Assembly: GCA_030018055.1 (NCBI GenBank)
Contig: JASEGN010000031.1
Span: 1-10,863 of the forward strand
Direction of reading: 5' to 3'
Source: Candidatus Aenigmatarchaeota archaeon
GTDB taxonomy: Archaea > Aenigmatarchaeota > Aenigmatarchaeia > CG10238-14 > SCSR01
DNA length: 10,863 nucleotides
Shown here: one piece after another, positions 1-6,169 of the stretch
Numbering within the stretch: position 1 is the stretch's first letter
Layout of the letters: each line of letters opens with the position of its first letter
The notes under the pieces: generated by a model
Told to the model about the DNA's origin: nothing
Seen by the model: the letters and a program-made list of their open reading frames with translations, nothing else
Database searches by the model: none
Position numbers and translations under genes: made by a program

Positions 1-55
1 TCCGAGAAACCCAGAGTTAACGAATACCACACCTTTTAAGGTGTGTGTAGTTTAT
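1..55 (+). mobile_element. Right end of a preceding IS200-type copy (partial)
   Basis: These 55 bases are identical to 602-656, the right end of the complete element that follows. Bases 1-20 encode the last codons of the transposase (…RETQS) with its TAA stop at 18-20. They are followed by the GAATA motif (22-26), the right-end hairpin (28-45) and the terminal TTTAT (51-55). Identity stops after base 55, exactly where the next copy begins, so the offset between the repeats (601 bp) equals the element length. The rest of this copy lies outside the window. It could be a true tandem neighbour, or an assembly product of a multicopy or circular form. Confidence 0.85.
28..45 (+). repeat. IS200-type right-end hairpin (left copy)
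   Basis: A perfect inverted repeat with a 7-bp stem (28-34 with 39-45) and a TTTA loop (35-38). The motif GAATA sits just 5' of it (22-26), one base from the stem. Subterminal hairpins of this kind are what TnpA of the IS200/IS605 family binds in single-stranded form. The same structure recurs at 629-646. Confidence 0.8.
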
Positions 56-73
56 AATATAATAGCAAGAATA

Positions 74-93
74 CTTCAAGCTTTAGCTTGAAG
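74..93 (+). repeat. IS200-type left-end hairpin
   Basis: A perfect 8-bp stem (74-81 with 86-93) with a TTTA loop (82-85), immediately preceded by GAATA (69-73). It lies 18 bases inside the left boundary. Loop and preceding motif match those of the right-end hairpin although the stem sequences differ, which argues that both are TnpA recognition structures. Confidence 0.8.
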
Positions 94-136
94 ATGAATT
101 GCATGCTTTTTTCTAATAGTCAGTAAAAAATAAACT

Positions 137-218
137 AGGAGAGTTGATGCTACTCTCCTTGAAAGAAGAACTTATCTAGTGTTAAGTAGGTTCTTCTTCC
201 TTATAAAGCTAAAGGAGG
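137..218 (+). promoter_or_regulatory. Structured 5' leader of the transposase gene
   Basis: Two inverted repeats fill the leader: 137-144 with 152-159 (8 bp) and 163-174 with 187-198 (12 bp including one G-T pair). The Shine-Dalgarno GGAGG (214-218) could also pair with CTTCC (196-200), which would hide it and compete with the second stem. In the Salmonella IS200 family, leader structures that block read-in transcription and mask the ribosome site keep transposase expression very low. A similar role here is inference from the pairing pattern only; no folding calculation was made. Confidence 0.5.
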
Positions 219-225
219 TGTTTTG

Positions 226-621
226 ATGGAGCTACAGTCATTTAGCCATAGCTATGGACAACTAGCCTACCATGTTGTCCTTGTAACTAAATATAGAAGG
301 CAAGTACTTAGTAAAGATAAGCACGATGTAGTAAAGCTTATCTTTAACGAGATAGCAATAAAACATGCGATGAAGCTGCATGCCATAGAAGTTCTAGAAG
401 AACATGTACACATCTTCATAACCATACCACCAACTCTGTGCTTGAGCAAAGCCATGCAGCTCCTAAAAGGAATATCATCAAGAATCCTATTCAAAGCCTT
501 CCCAGAAATTAAACAAAAGCTCTGGGGAGGTCATCTCTGGAGCAAAGGAAAATTCTTTCGTTCTGTTGGCTCAGTAACAGCAGAAGCAATCCAACACTAC
601 ATCCGAGAAACCCAGAGTTAA
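226..621 (+). CDS. tnpA: IS200/IS605-family transposase TnpA (Y1 HUH)
   Basis: Single-strand DNA transposase that cuts and rejoins the IS ends through a phosphotyrosine intermediate. The 131-residue product is full length for the family. The HUH metal-binding motif is H60-V-H62 (in LEEHVHIFITIP) and the presumed nucleophile is Y125 in AIQHYIRE, followed by a conserved-looking Q130. The ATG at 226 is chosen because a strong GGAGG (214-218) lies 7 nt upstream; an in-frame TTG at 223 is less likely. This is the only gene in the window with an obvious Shine-Dalgarno, unlike its host neighbours. No tnpB accompanies it. The reading frame is intact and both ends are present, so the element may be active. 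Confidence 0.95.
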   Translation: MELQSFSHSYGQLAYHVVLVTKYRRQVLSKDKHDVVKLIFNEIAIKHAMKLHAIEVLEEHVHIFITIPPTLCLSKAMQLLKGISSRILFKAFPEIKQKLWGGHLWSKGKFFRSVGSVTAEAIQHYIRETQS

Positions 622-628
622 CGAATAC

Positions 629-646
629 CACACCTTTTAAGGTGTG
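629..646 (+). repeat. IS200-type right-end hairpin
   Basis: Second copy of the 7-bp-stem, TTTA-loop hairpin, with GAATA at 623-627. It starts 7 bases after the transposase stop. Its 3' arm contains the GTG (642) from which the downstream truncated gene could be read. Confidence 0.8.
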
Positions 647-656
647 TGTAGTTTAT

Positions 657-1595
657 TTAGGCTACCTCTCACGCCCTAAACACGATTTTGTCAAAAAAAT
701 AAGAAAAATAACAGGTTTTGATAGCGATAAAACAAAAAACATACTCTCTTTATTGGTGGAAGATGGTTCATCGCTTGAGAACATAAAAGATGAACCTCGC
801 ATACTCTGGAGGAAGCCGATACTGGAAACCAAAGATCATTATCATGTAAACGTATACTCTCTCCTATCACCATTTCTCTTTTACCAATCGATGGCTAATG
901 AGATTTTTGAAGAGGAAAGCTATAAGCATGAATTCTTCCGAGATGTTGGAAGATTTTTCGAAAGTGAATTCGATAATGTGATGAAAGGAAAAGTAGATGT
1001 GCTAATTCCTAAAAGTGAGATTCACAAACCTGGGGTAAGTAAATTCAGGGATCTTGAAGAACTTTTTAATAAAATTTATGAGATTAGAAAAAAGGTTGGG
1101 ATTGACGCTCCAATAACAAAAACAGATCTTGCAGATAGATTTATTCTGGATGGAAATACCTTGTGGGCTTGTGAAATTAAGGCTCACTTTCCTTCTAACC
1201 TATCGAAGGACGAAAATCTAATTAAAAGAATTGTAGAGTATAGAGCATACTGTGAAGAGATGTTGATAAAGAGCGAATTTATTTTACAACATCCTGATTT
1301 TGTTGCGGGGGAAATTATCGGCGAGAACATAGATATTTTAAAATGTGAAGTAAAGCCACTGATAATAAGTAGATACTATGAGCCTGCTAGGATGCCTGAA
1401 TACAAAGCAAAGGCTTCACTAGTAGAAGCTGGAGTAGAGAGCTGGCAAAGACCGTGGAATCTAGTTGAATGTTTAGAACGATGGTTAGAAATAGAAGCTA
1501 AGCATGCTAGCATACGTAAAATAAATTCAACTCCTATAATATCATTCGCAGATGTAGTTTCTGGAGATTATAAAAAAGAGCTTTTAAAATATTAA
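657..1595 (+). pseudogene. 3' part of an IS-interrupted gene with PD-(D/E)XK nuclease-like domain
   Basis: About 312 host codons are open from the IS boundary to TAA at 1593-1595. The reading frame runs back into the IS right end, where a GTG at 642 would give a 317-residue fusion whose first five residues come from the element. The sequence enters without a natural start, so I read it as the C-terminal part of a larger protein cut by the IS. In fusion numbering, D165, E178 and K180 (FILDGNTLWACEIKA region) fit the D…ExK pattern of the PD-(D/E)XK nuclease fold. A helix with E107/E109 about 60 residues earlier could supply the conserved glutamate. The remaining C-terminal region (about 210-317) is not recognised. 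The parent function is unknown; a nuclease, possibly in defence or repair, is inference. A functional shortened protein is also possible. Confidence 0.6.
1583..1591 (+). promoter_or_regulatory. TATA-like box for the HAD gene
   Basis: TTTAAAATA at the very end of the upstream gene, centred about 33 nt before the GTG at 1620. This spacing would place transcription start a few bases before the GTG (nearly leaderless mRNA) and favours GTG 1620 over TTG 1596. Confidence 0.45.
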
Positions 1596-1619
1596 TTGTT
1601 TATACCATTAATTTTCTAT

Positions 1620-2282
1620 GTGATAAAAGCAATTATTTTTGATTTGGATAATACTCTAATAGACTTCATGAAAATGAAAAGGCTAAGCTGCGAGGCTGCC
1701 ATTGAAGCAATGATTTCTGCTGGGTTAGAAGTAGAAAAGGAAAAAGGGTTAAAAATTTTATTTCAACTCTATTCAAAATATGGATTAGAGTATCAAAAAA
1801 TATTTCAAGTTTTTCTCAAAAAAATTTTAGGAAGAATAGATTATGGGATAATGGCTTCTGGTATAGTAGCGTATAGAAGAGTAAAAGAGGTCATGCTTTA
1901 CCCATATCCAAACGTTGTTTCTACGCTGAATGAATTGAAGAAAAAATATAGGTTGGCAATTCTCTCAGATGCACCAAAAATTCAAGCATGGATAAGATTA
2001 GCTGCCATGCAAATACAGGATAAATTCGACCTAGTAATAACCTATGATGAAACAAGAGCTAAAAAACCAAATCTGAAACCCTTCCTATATATTTTAAAAA
2101 AATTAAAATTGAACCCTGAAGAATGCTTAATAGTAGGTGATTCTTTAAAAAGAGATGTAGCTCCTGCTAAAAAACTTGGATTTAAAACTGTTTTTGCTAA
2201 GTATGGAAGTGAAAAAGAAAAAGCAAAAATAAAGCCAAATTATATTATAAATGATATTAAAGATTTGTTAAGATTTATGTAG
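1620..2282 (+). CDS. HAD-superfamily hydrolase, TIGR02253-like (subfamily IA phosphatase)
   Basis: Mg-dependent phosphohydrolase of the haloacid dehalogenase superfamily, 220 residues from the chosen GTG. All four motifs are visible: D8-x-D10 (IIFDLDNTL, nucleophile and acid/base), S116 (AILSDAP), K149 (AKKP) and G173-D174…D179 (IVGDSLKRD). An alpha-helical cap lies between residues 16 and about 95. The MIASG-like and AYRR segments and overall layout resemble the archaeal TIGR02253 group, some members of which are small-molecule phosphatases in Thermococcales; the substrate here cannot be told. The start is set at GTG 1620 because the conserved IKAIIFDLD begins directly after it. A TTG at 1596 would add eight hydrophobic residues not typical of the family. 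Confidence 0.88.
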   Translation: MIKAIIFDLDNTLIDFMKMKRLSCEAAIEAMISAGLEVEKEKGLKILFQLYSKYGLEYQKIFQVFLKKILGRIDYGIMASGIVAYRRVKEVMLYPYPNVVSTLNELKKKYRLAILSDAPKIQAWIRLAAMQIQDKFDLVITYDETRAKKPNLKPFLYILKKLKLNPEECLIVGDSLKRDVAPAKKLGFKTVFAKYGSEKEKAKIKPNYIINDIKDLLRFM

Positions 2283-2294
2283 AGTCGATTAAAC

Positions 2295-2429
2295 ATGCTC
2301 GGTAAAAAGAACATAAAATGCCCAAAATGCAAGAAACCAATACCATATGGAACGTTAAAGGCAAGAGAGGGCAAATGTCCACATTGTGGTTATGTTATAG
2401 CTGGTTCTTTGAACAAATTTGTAAAATAA
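2295..2429 (+). CDS. Small zinc-ribbon protein (44 aa)
   Basis: A short gene, 12 nt downstream of the HAD stop, coding for a basic 44-residue protein. It has two CxxC knuckles, C9-P-K-C12 and C28-P-H-C31, separated by 15 residues, the classic zinc-ribbon layout. Six of the first 14 residues are lysine, and it ends KFVK before TAA. Such mini zinc ribbons in archaea are often nucleic-acid or ribosome associated, but no specific family is recognised. The ATG at 2295 is the first start available, with no Shine-Dalgarno. The gene may share the HAD transcript. The paired knuckles make chance unlikely. Confidence 0.78.
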   Translation: MLGKKNIKCPKCKKPIPYGTLKAREGKCPHCGYVIAGSLNKFVK

Positions 2430-2452
2430 TACAAAAGCAGAAAAAATTACAA

Positions 2453-2460
2453 TTTTTAAT
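2453..2460 (+). promoter_or_regulatory. TATA-like box for the export-family gene
   Basis: TTTTTAAT centred about 33 nt before the ATG at 2490, in the 60-bp gap after the zinc-ribbon gene. The T-run may also end the upstream transcript. Confidence 0.4.
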
Positions 2461-2489
2461 CTCCTGTTGCTTAATCTATTAAGTAAGAA

Positions 2490-2951
2490 ATGATAGAAAA
2501 AATAGGTTTGGTTATAATAACAACACTACTCCCATTTATAGAGTTAAGGGGTAGCATTCCTTTAGCTTTATCCTTGGGTCTTAACCCAATTTTAACTTTG
2601 GTGTTAACGGTTCTTGTTAATTCTCTGCTCTTCTTCCCGATATTTTTTGGATTAAAGGCATTTTATGATGTGCTTCTTTCGAAAATAAAATTTTCAAATG
2701 GAATTATTGAAAGAGTAAGGAGAAGGGGCTCACCCTACGTTGAAAAATATGGACTGATAGGACTAGCGATTTTTGTTGCTATTCCAGCCCCATTTACAGG
2801 TGTGTATTCTGGTACGATCCTTGGTTGGTTACTAAACTTAGAATGGAAAAAGGCATTTCTTGCCGTAGCTTTTGGTGCATTTGTAGCTGGATTAACAGTT
2901 TTGGGTGCATCTTTGGGGTTATTCGCTTCCCTTGCTTTAATTTTAAAATAA
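2490..2951 (+). CDS. Small multi-drug export family membrane protein (COG2426/PF06695-like)
   Basis: Integral membrane protein of 153 residues in the family named 'small multi-drug export'; the name is historical and transport activity is not established for most members. Hydrophobic segments lie at about residues 4-14, 26-57, 88-113 and 123-150. Family hallmarks are visible: the charged re-entrant ELRGSIPLA near the N terminus (18-26) and a PAPFTGVYSGT motif (about 98-108), with a basic cytosolic loop (IIERVRRRG) between them. Length is typical. ATG 2490 fits a TATA-like box about 33 nt upstream. Substrate unknown. Confidence 0.85.
   Translation: MIEKIGLVIITTLLPFIELRGSIPLALSLGLNPILTLVLTVLVNSLLFFPIFFGLKAFYDVLLSKIKFSNGIIERVRRRGSPYVEKYGLIGLAIFVAIPAPFTGVYSGTILGWLLNLEWKKAFLAVAFGAFVAGLTVLGASLGLFASLALILK
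2942..2949 (+). promoter_or_regulatory. TATA-like box for the two-gene hypothetical operon
   Basis: TTTAAAAT, overlapping the end of the export-family gene and centred about 32 nt before the ATG at 2978. The sequence around it is very AT-rich, so the position is suggestive only. Confidence 0.4.
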
Positions 2952-2977
2952 TATTTTTATAATATCTTTCAATAATT

Positions 2978-3322
2978 ATGGCAAAAGGATTCCTAAATCT
3001 GAAGCGTTCTTTTAGAGGGGAAAGAGACCCCATCAGAGGTTATAAGGGTTCAAAGCCTTGGTCGGGTAAAGCTTATAGCATTAAACAACAAACTCTCGAA
3101 GAAATCAATCAAGAAATAAGAAATATAGAAAAATATTTCATGAGAACTCGTGATTTAGGTGGAGCTTTAACTCAACTAGATAATTTATACAAAGAAAGAG
3201 GATACAAATTGGATAATGAAGATAAAGATTTAAAGTTACCTGGTGGTATAAGGCTGCACGAAGCTCAGGAAATTTATGAGAGAGCTAAACTAAAATTGGA
3301 AAAACTTGCAAAGGTTAAATGA
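2978..3322 (+). CDS. Uncharacterised basic/helical protein (114 aa)
   Basis: Not recognised. The first 35 residues are basic and glycine-rich (GERDPIRGYKGSKPWSGK), suggesting a disordered or nucleic-acid-contacting tail. Residues 38-75 and 92-113 look like charged amphipathic helices (EEINQEIRNIEKYF; HEAQEIYERAKLKLEKL). There is no signal peptide, membrane segment or cysteine. Its stop codon overlaps the next gene's start (ATGA at 3319-3322), so the two are almost certainly translated together and may act together. It appears to begin a transcript from the TATA-like box near 2945. Confidence 0.75.
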   Translation: MAKGFLNLKRSFRGERDPIRGYKGSKPWSGKAYSIKQQTLEEINQEIRNIEKYFMRTRDLGGALTQLDNLYKERGYKLDNEDKDLKLPGGIRLHEAQEIYERAKLKLEKLAKVK

Positions 3323-3678
3323 TAAAAGAATATAAAGGTATGTTGATAGTTGAAAGAGAAGAGTGTCTTTTAGGGTTTAGTTTGAAACAGAAAGAAAAAT
3401 TTGAGTGGTTCATAAATGATTTAAATACTAGTATAGAAAATGTAACAAAAAGAAAAGAAGAAATAACTTCTATACTTAAAAAATATAACCTACCTATTCC
3501 AAACATAATAGAAACTTGTGTGGATATGAAAAACGAAAGGTACGGGCTACAATGTTATGGCTATGGAGGTGGTTATGGAACTAGCATGTGTAGAGGTTGT
3601 ATTTATAAAGACAAGGATTTGATAGAAAGGAAAATAAAAGGTTTACAAGAACTTTCTAAAATCTTAAGTATTGCTTGA
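3319..3678 (+). CDS. Uncharacterised protein with C-terminal cysteine cluster (119 aa)
   Basis: Not recognised. The N-terminal half (20-60) is a charged helical region. The C-terminal half carries C67, C79, C91 and C94, i.e. C-x11-C-x11-C-x2-C, around a glycine/tyrosine-rich stretch (CYGYGGGYGTSMCRGC). Four cysteines in this layout would suit a zinc or iron-sulphur site; which, if either, cannot be decided. A fifth cysteine, C16, stands apart. The start overlaps the previous stop by four bases (ATGA), indicating translational coupling with the 114-residue protein. Both are small and soluble and could form a complex. Confidence 0.75.
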   Translation: MIKEYKGMLIVEREECLLGFSLKQKEKFEWFINDLNTSIENVTKRKEEITSILKKYNLPIPNIIETCVDMKNERYGLQCYGYGGGYGTSMCRGCIYKDKDLIERKIKGLQELSKILSIA

Positions 3679-3743
3679 CGTCATTATTCGCTTCATTTAT
3701 TTACCCTAAACTTCATAATAGTCTCTTGTACATATGTGGTATG

Positions 3744-3750
3744 TTTAAAT
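3744..3750 (+). promoter_or_regulatory. TATA-like box for the radical SAM gene
   Basis: TTTAAAT centred about 28 nt before the ATG at 3775, in a 96-bp non-coding gap. It runs into a T6 tract (3750-3755) that could also end the preceding transcript. It is the clearest promoter candidate in the window, since it lies outside any gene. Confidence 0.55.
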
Positions 3751-3774
3751 TTTTTCTGATTAATTTAGATTAGA

Positions 3775-4932
3775 ATGACATTGAAATATTTTGCAATTCC
3801 TTTCAAAGCCACTTGTGAAGTATGTGGTGACTCGAGAGTAAATATTTCTCGCCATCTAAAGGTTTGCTGTGATTGTGCCAAAGAAGGCTCTGCTAAAGCA
3901 ATGAAGTTAATTTATGAGGCTCATGCTAAATCAAGGGCAAAATTTGGTTTGCCTGCAGCACCGCCTAAAGATCCGAATGGCTTAGAATGTAGAAGATGTG
4001 GAAATGAATGCCAAATATCAGAAGACGAGAAGGGATATTGCGGTTTGGCTGAAAATAGAGATGGAAATTTTGTAAGGCTAGCAACACCAAAAATAGGAAT
4101 AGTTCGTGCATACTATGATCCACATCCAACCAATTGTACAGCAGCTTGGACATGTGCGGGTGGTAGTGAACATGGGTACCCAACCTATTCTGTTTCAAAG
4201 GGTGCTGAACATGGATATTACAATCTAGCTGTGTTCTATGGTTCCTGCACATATGATTGCTTATTTTGCCAAAATCCACAGTGGAGGAAGATGACACAAG
4301 AGCTTAAACCGATCATGAGTGCTGAAGAGCTGGCCAGTAAAGTAAACGAAAGAACAACTTGCATATGTTATTTTGGTGGTGACCCAAGTTCACAAATAGC
4401 TCATGCTATTGAAACAGCCAAAATAGCTAGGGAGAGGAAGAAAGAGTTAAACAAGCAAGGGAGATGTGAAGATATTTTAAGAATTTGTTTGGAAACTAAT
4501 GGAAATATGAAAGAAAGCTGGCTAGATGAAATTGCTGAGATAAGTTTAGCCTCAGGAGGTGGAATAAAGTTTGATTTGAAAGCTTGGAATGAAAATTTAC
4601 ATGTAGCTTTAAGCGGTGCGAGCAATAAACAAAGTCTTGAAAACATAAGGAGAATTGGAAAGTACCATAAAGAGAGACCAGAAGTCCCATTCATAAGAGC
4701 TAGCACGTTGTTAGTCCCTGGTTATGTTGATACAGAAGAAGTCAAAAATATAGCAAGCTATCTTGCAGAAATTGATCCTACAATACCATACTCACTTTTA
4801 GCATTCATGCCCCAATTTGAAATGAGTGACTTGCCTCCAACCTCCAGAAAACTTGCATACAAATGTAAAGAGATGGCTGAAAAAGCAGGCTTAGAAAGAG
4901 TCATAATAGGAAATAAATGGTCTCTTGTGTAA
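3775..4932 (+). CDS. AmrS/PflA-like radical SAM protein with N-terminal zinc ribbon
   Basis: Radical SAM enzyme of 385 residues related to the PflA-like enzymes of the AmmeMemoRadiSam type. The 4Fe-4S cluster motif is C158-x3-C162-x2-C165 (CTYDCLFC), and GGDP (201-204) matches the usual SAM-binding GGE position. Upstream is the family's own cysteine block C72-x2-C75-x3-C79-x9-C89 (ECRRCGNEC…GYCG), plus C121 and C127. An extra N-terminal CxxC-x13-CxxC (C14, C17, C31, C34) looks like a zinc ribbon. The substrate is unknown. The Memo-like and AMMECR1-like proteins that name the AmmeMemoRadiSam system are absent here. The methyltransferase follows after 6 nt, so they are probably co-transcribed. 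Confidence 0.85.
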   Translation: MTLKYFAIPFKATCEVCGDSRVNISRHLKVCCDCAKEGSAKAMKLIYEAHAKSRAKFGLPAAPPKDPNGLECRRCGNECQISEDEKGYCGLAENRDGNFVRLATPKIGIVRAYYDPHPTNCTAAWTCAGGSEHGYPTYSVSKGAEHGYYNLAVFYGSCTYDCLFCQNPQWRKMTQELKPIMSAEELASKVNERTTCICYFGGDPSSQIAHAIETAKIARERKKELNKQGRCEDILRICLETNGNMKESWLDEIAEISLASGGGIKFDLKAWNENLHVALSGASNKQSLENIRRIGKYHKERPEVPFIRASTLLVPGYVDTEEVKNIASYLAEIDPTIPYSLLAFMPQFEMSDLPPTSRKLAYKCKEMAEKAGLERVIIGNKWSLV

Positions 4933-4938
4933 AATAAG

Positions 4939-5538
4939 ATGAGAAATGAAACGATTATTATGCCTTTACTCAACTCCCAAGCTAGAATTAGAAAATTTTT
5001 CGATTATGCCTCATTTATTTATGATTTGATAAATCCTCATATATACACCAAAGAGATGTTAGAAACTTTAAAGAATGAAATAGAAGGAAGCAAAATATTA
5101 GATGTGGGTGTTGGAACAGGTTACACAACAATGGAATATGAAAATACTTTGGGTGTTGATCTATCTGAAAAAATGATTCACAAAGCTAAAGCAAAAGGTT
5201 ATAAGGGTTCCTTATTGGTAGGCGATGTCATGCAACAATCATTTGAGCCGGAAACTTTTGATACTATCATTTCTGCGGGTTCTTTCTATTATTTTTCTTC
5301 TCCGCTAGTTGTGCTAAAGACCTTTCATTCGTGGTTAAGAGATGATGGGATATTCTTGTGCATCACTCCAAATAAAAAAATATTAAAACCGCTGGTTAAC
5401 GTGTACAGCAAACCAGAACTAGAAGCTATGTTTGAGTCTAGTAATTTTAAGCTAGAAAAAATAGTGGAGCTTGGGCGAAAATCGATTAAGTATGCATATC
5501 TATCAAAGGCTAGAAAAGCTAAGCTAGATGTTGGGTGA
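4939..5538 (+). CDS. Class I SAM-dependent methyltransferase (Methyltransf_11/UbiE-like)
   Basis: A 199-residue Rossmann-fold methyltransferase. Motif I is ILDVGVGTG (53-61), the acidic ribose-binding residue is D74 in LGVDLS, GDV (95-97) is the motif around the adenine site, and FDTIISAGSFYY (107-118) is motif IV. The N-terminal FDYASFIYDLINPHIY (21-36) resembles the UbiE/COQ5 entry helix. The product size suggests a small-molecule substrate, which cannot be named. It follows the radical SAM gene by 6 nt with no separate promoter visible, suggesting they act in one pathway. The ATG at 4939 is taken; an in-frame ATG at 4960 is an alternative, and neither has a Shine-Dalgarno. Confidence 0.85.
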   Translation: MRNETIIMPLLNSQARIRKFFDYASFIYDLINPHIYTKEMLETLKNEIEGSKILDVGVGTGYTTMEYENTLGVDLSEKMIHKAKAKGYKGSLLVGDVMQQSFEPETFDTIISAGSFYYFSSPLVVLKTFHSWLRDDGIFLCITPNKKILKPLVNVYSKPELEAMFESSNFKLEKIVELGRKSIKYAYLSKARKAKLDVG

Positions 5539-5602
5539 AAAGTGAGAAAAATGCTGAAAAACATGAAGCTTTAAAACTATTTAATGAATTTGAGATGTAA
5601 AA

Positions 5603-5608
5603 TTTTTT
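5603..5608 (+). terminator. Possible T-tract terminator
   Basis: T6 run in the 84-bp gap between the methyltransferase and kptA. Archaeal RNA polymerase can stop at such runs without a hairpin. It is close to the kptA start (5623), so it could equally be part of promoter DNA. Confidence 0.3.
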
Positions 5609-5622
5609 GATATGAAATTGAT

Positions 5623-6165
5623 ATGAAAAACAAAACTAAAACTAGAATCAGCAGGCTAATGAGTTATCTATTAAGGCATAATCCTAGAGATTTGGAAATG
5701 TCAAAAGATGGATTTGTTAATCTTTACGCTTTAATAGAAAAAGTAAAGGAACGCTACGATTGGGTTGACAAAGAATATATAAAGAAAATAGTAAAGGAAG
5801 ATGAAAAAGGAAGATACGAGATAGTTAATGATAGAATTAGAGCTAGGTATGGCCATACGATTGATGTTTCAATTCATTTGCCTTTAGCTGAGGTCAGCAA
5901 ACTTTACCACGGAACAACCCAACAAGCAGCCAAAGAAATTTTAGCACAAGGCTTAAAACGAATGGAAAGGGAAAAAGTTCATTTATCTCAAAGTATTCAA
6001 GATGCTATTAAAGTAGGGAAAAGAAAAACAGGTGAACCAACAATTTTAGTGATTGACGTTGAGCAAGCGATAAAAGAGGGTACAAAGATAGAAAAAGCTT
6101 CTGAAAAGGTTTACGTTGCTGACTATATTCCAAAAAAATTCATTTCAAATTTAAAGAAAAAGTGA
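5623..6165 (+). CDS. kptA: RNA 2'-phosphotransferase (Tpt1/KptA)
   Basis: NAD-dependent enzyme that removes an internal 2'-phosphate from RNA, releasing ADP-ribose 1''-2''-cyclic phosphate. In eukaryotes it finishes tRNA splicing; in archaea the natural role is less clear. The 180-residue length is typical. The catalytic set is intact as far as it can be read: R18-H19 in YLLRHNP, R73 in IRARYGH (71-78), YHGT (94-97) for NAD binding, and the KRMEREKVHLS segment (about 112-122), which carries the remaining arginine and histidine. The N-terminal part is a winged-helix domain, the C-terminal part an ART-like fold. The next gene begins 4 nt after its stop, so co-transcription is likely. Confidence 0.95.
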   Translation: MKNKTKTRISRLMSYLLRHNPRDLEMSKDGFVNLYALIEKVKERYDWVDKEYIKKIVKEDEKGRYEIVNDRIRARYGHTIDVSIHLPLAEVSKLYHGTTQQAAKEILAQGLKRMEREKVHLSQSIQDAIKVGKRKTGEPTILVIDVEQAIKEGTKIEKASEKVYVADYIPKKFISNLKKK

Positions 6166-6169
6166 TCTT

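Larger units (their letters stand above)
56..656 (+). mobile_element. Complete IS200-type insertion sequence (solo tnpA)
   Basis: A 601-bp element with a single gene, the HUH/Y1 transposase (226-621), and no tnpB. The left end is set at 56 because the preceding copy stops matching there. The right end is set at 656 because identity with bases 1-55 ends there and host coding sequence starts. The left-end hairpin is at 74-93 and the right-end hairpin at 629-646. Both have TTTA loops and a GAATA motif immediately 5'. The base string TTTAT precedes the left boundary (51-55) and closes the right end (652-656), so it is the probable target/cleavage sequence. No terminal inverted repeats or target duplication are present, as expected for this family. 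The exact cleavage positions are inferred, not shown. Confidence 0.85.

Noticed and set aside
267..494. Minus-strand frame inside the transposase gene
   Set aside because: Overlaps an intact HUH transposase and shows no domain or start signal.
1..656. Repeat considered as a CRISPR or integrase attachment repeat
   Set aside because: The repeat contains transposase coding sequence and IS end hairpins, and there is no spacer series or integrase.
1596..1619. TTG start giving eight extra residues on the HAD protein
   Set aside because: Family members begin right before IKAIIFDLD, and the TATA spacing favours GTG 1620.
3040..3062. GGTTCAAAG-like string resembling a tRNA T-arm
   Set aside because: It lies within a coding frame and no acceptor or anticodon arms can be formed around it.
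3965..4297. Open frame on the minus strand inside the radical SAM gene
   Set aside because: It lies wholly within a gene with clear motifs, has a His/Leu-rich composition typical of antisense translation, and has no start signal.
4401..4706. Two more minus-strand frames inside the radical SAM gene
   Set aside because: Shadows of the real coding strand; the hydrophobic look comes from reading lysine/glutamate codons in reverse.
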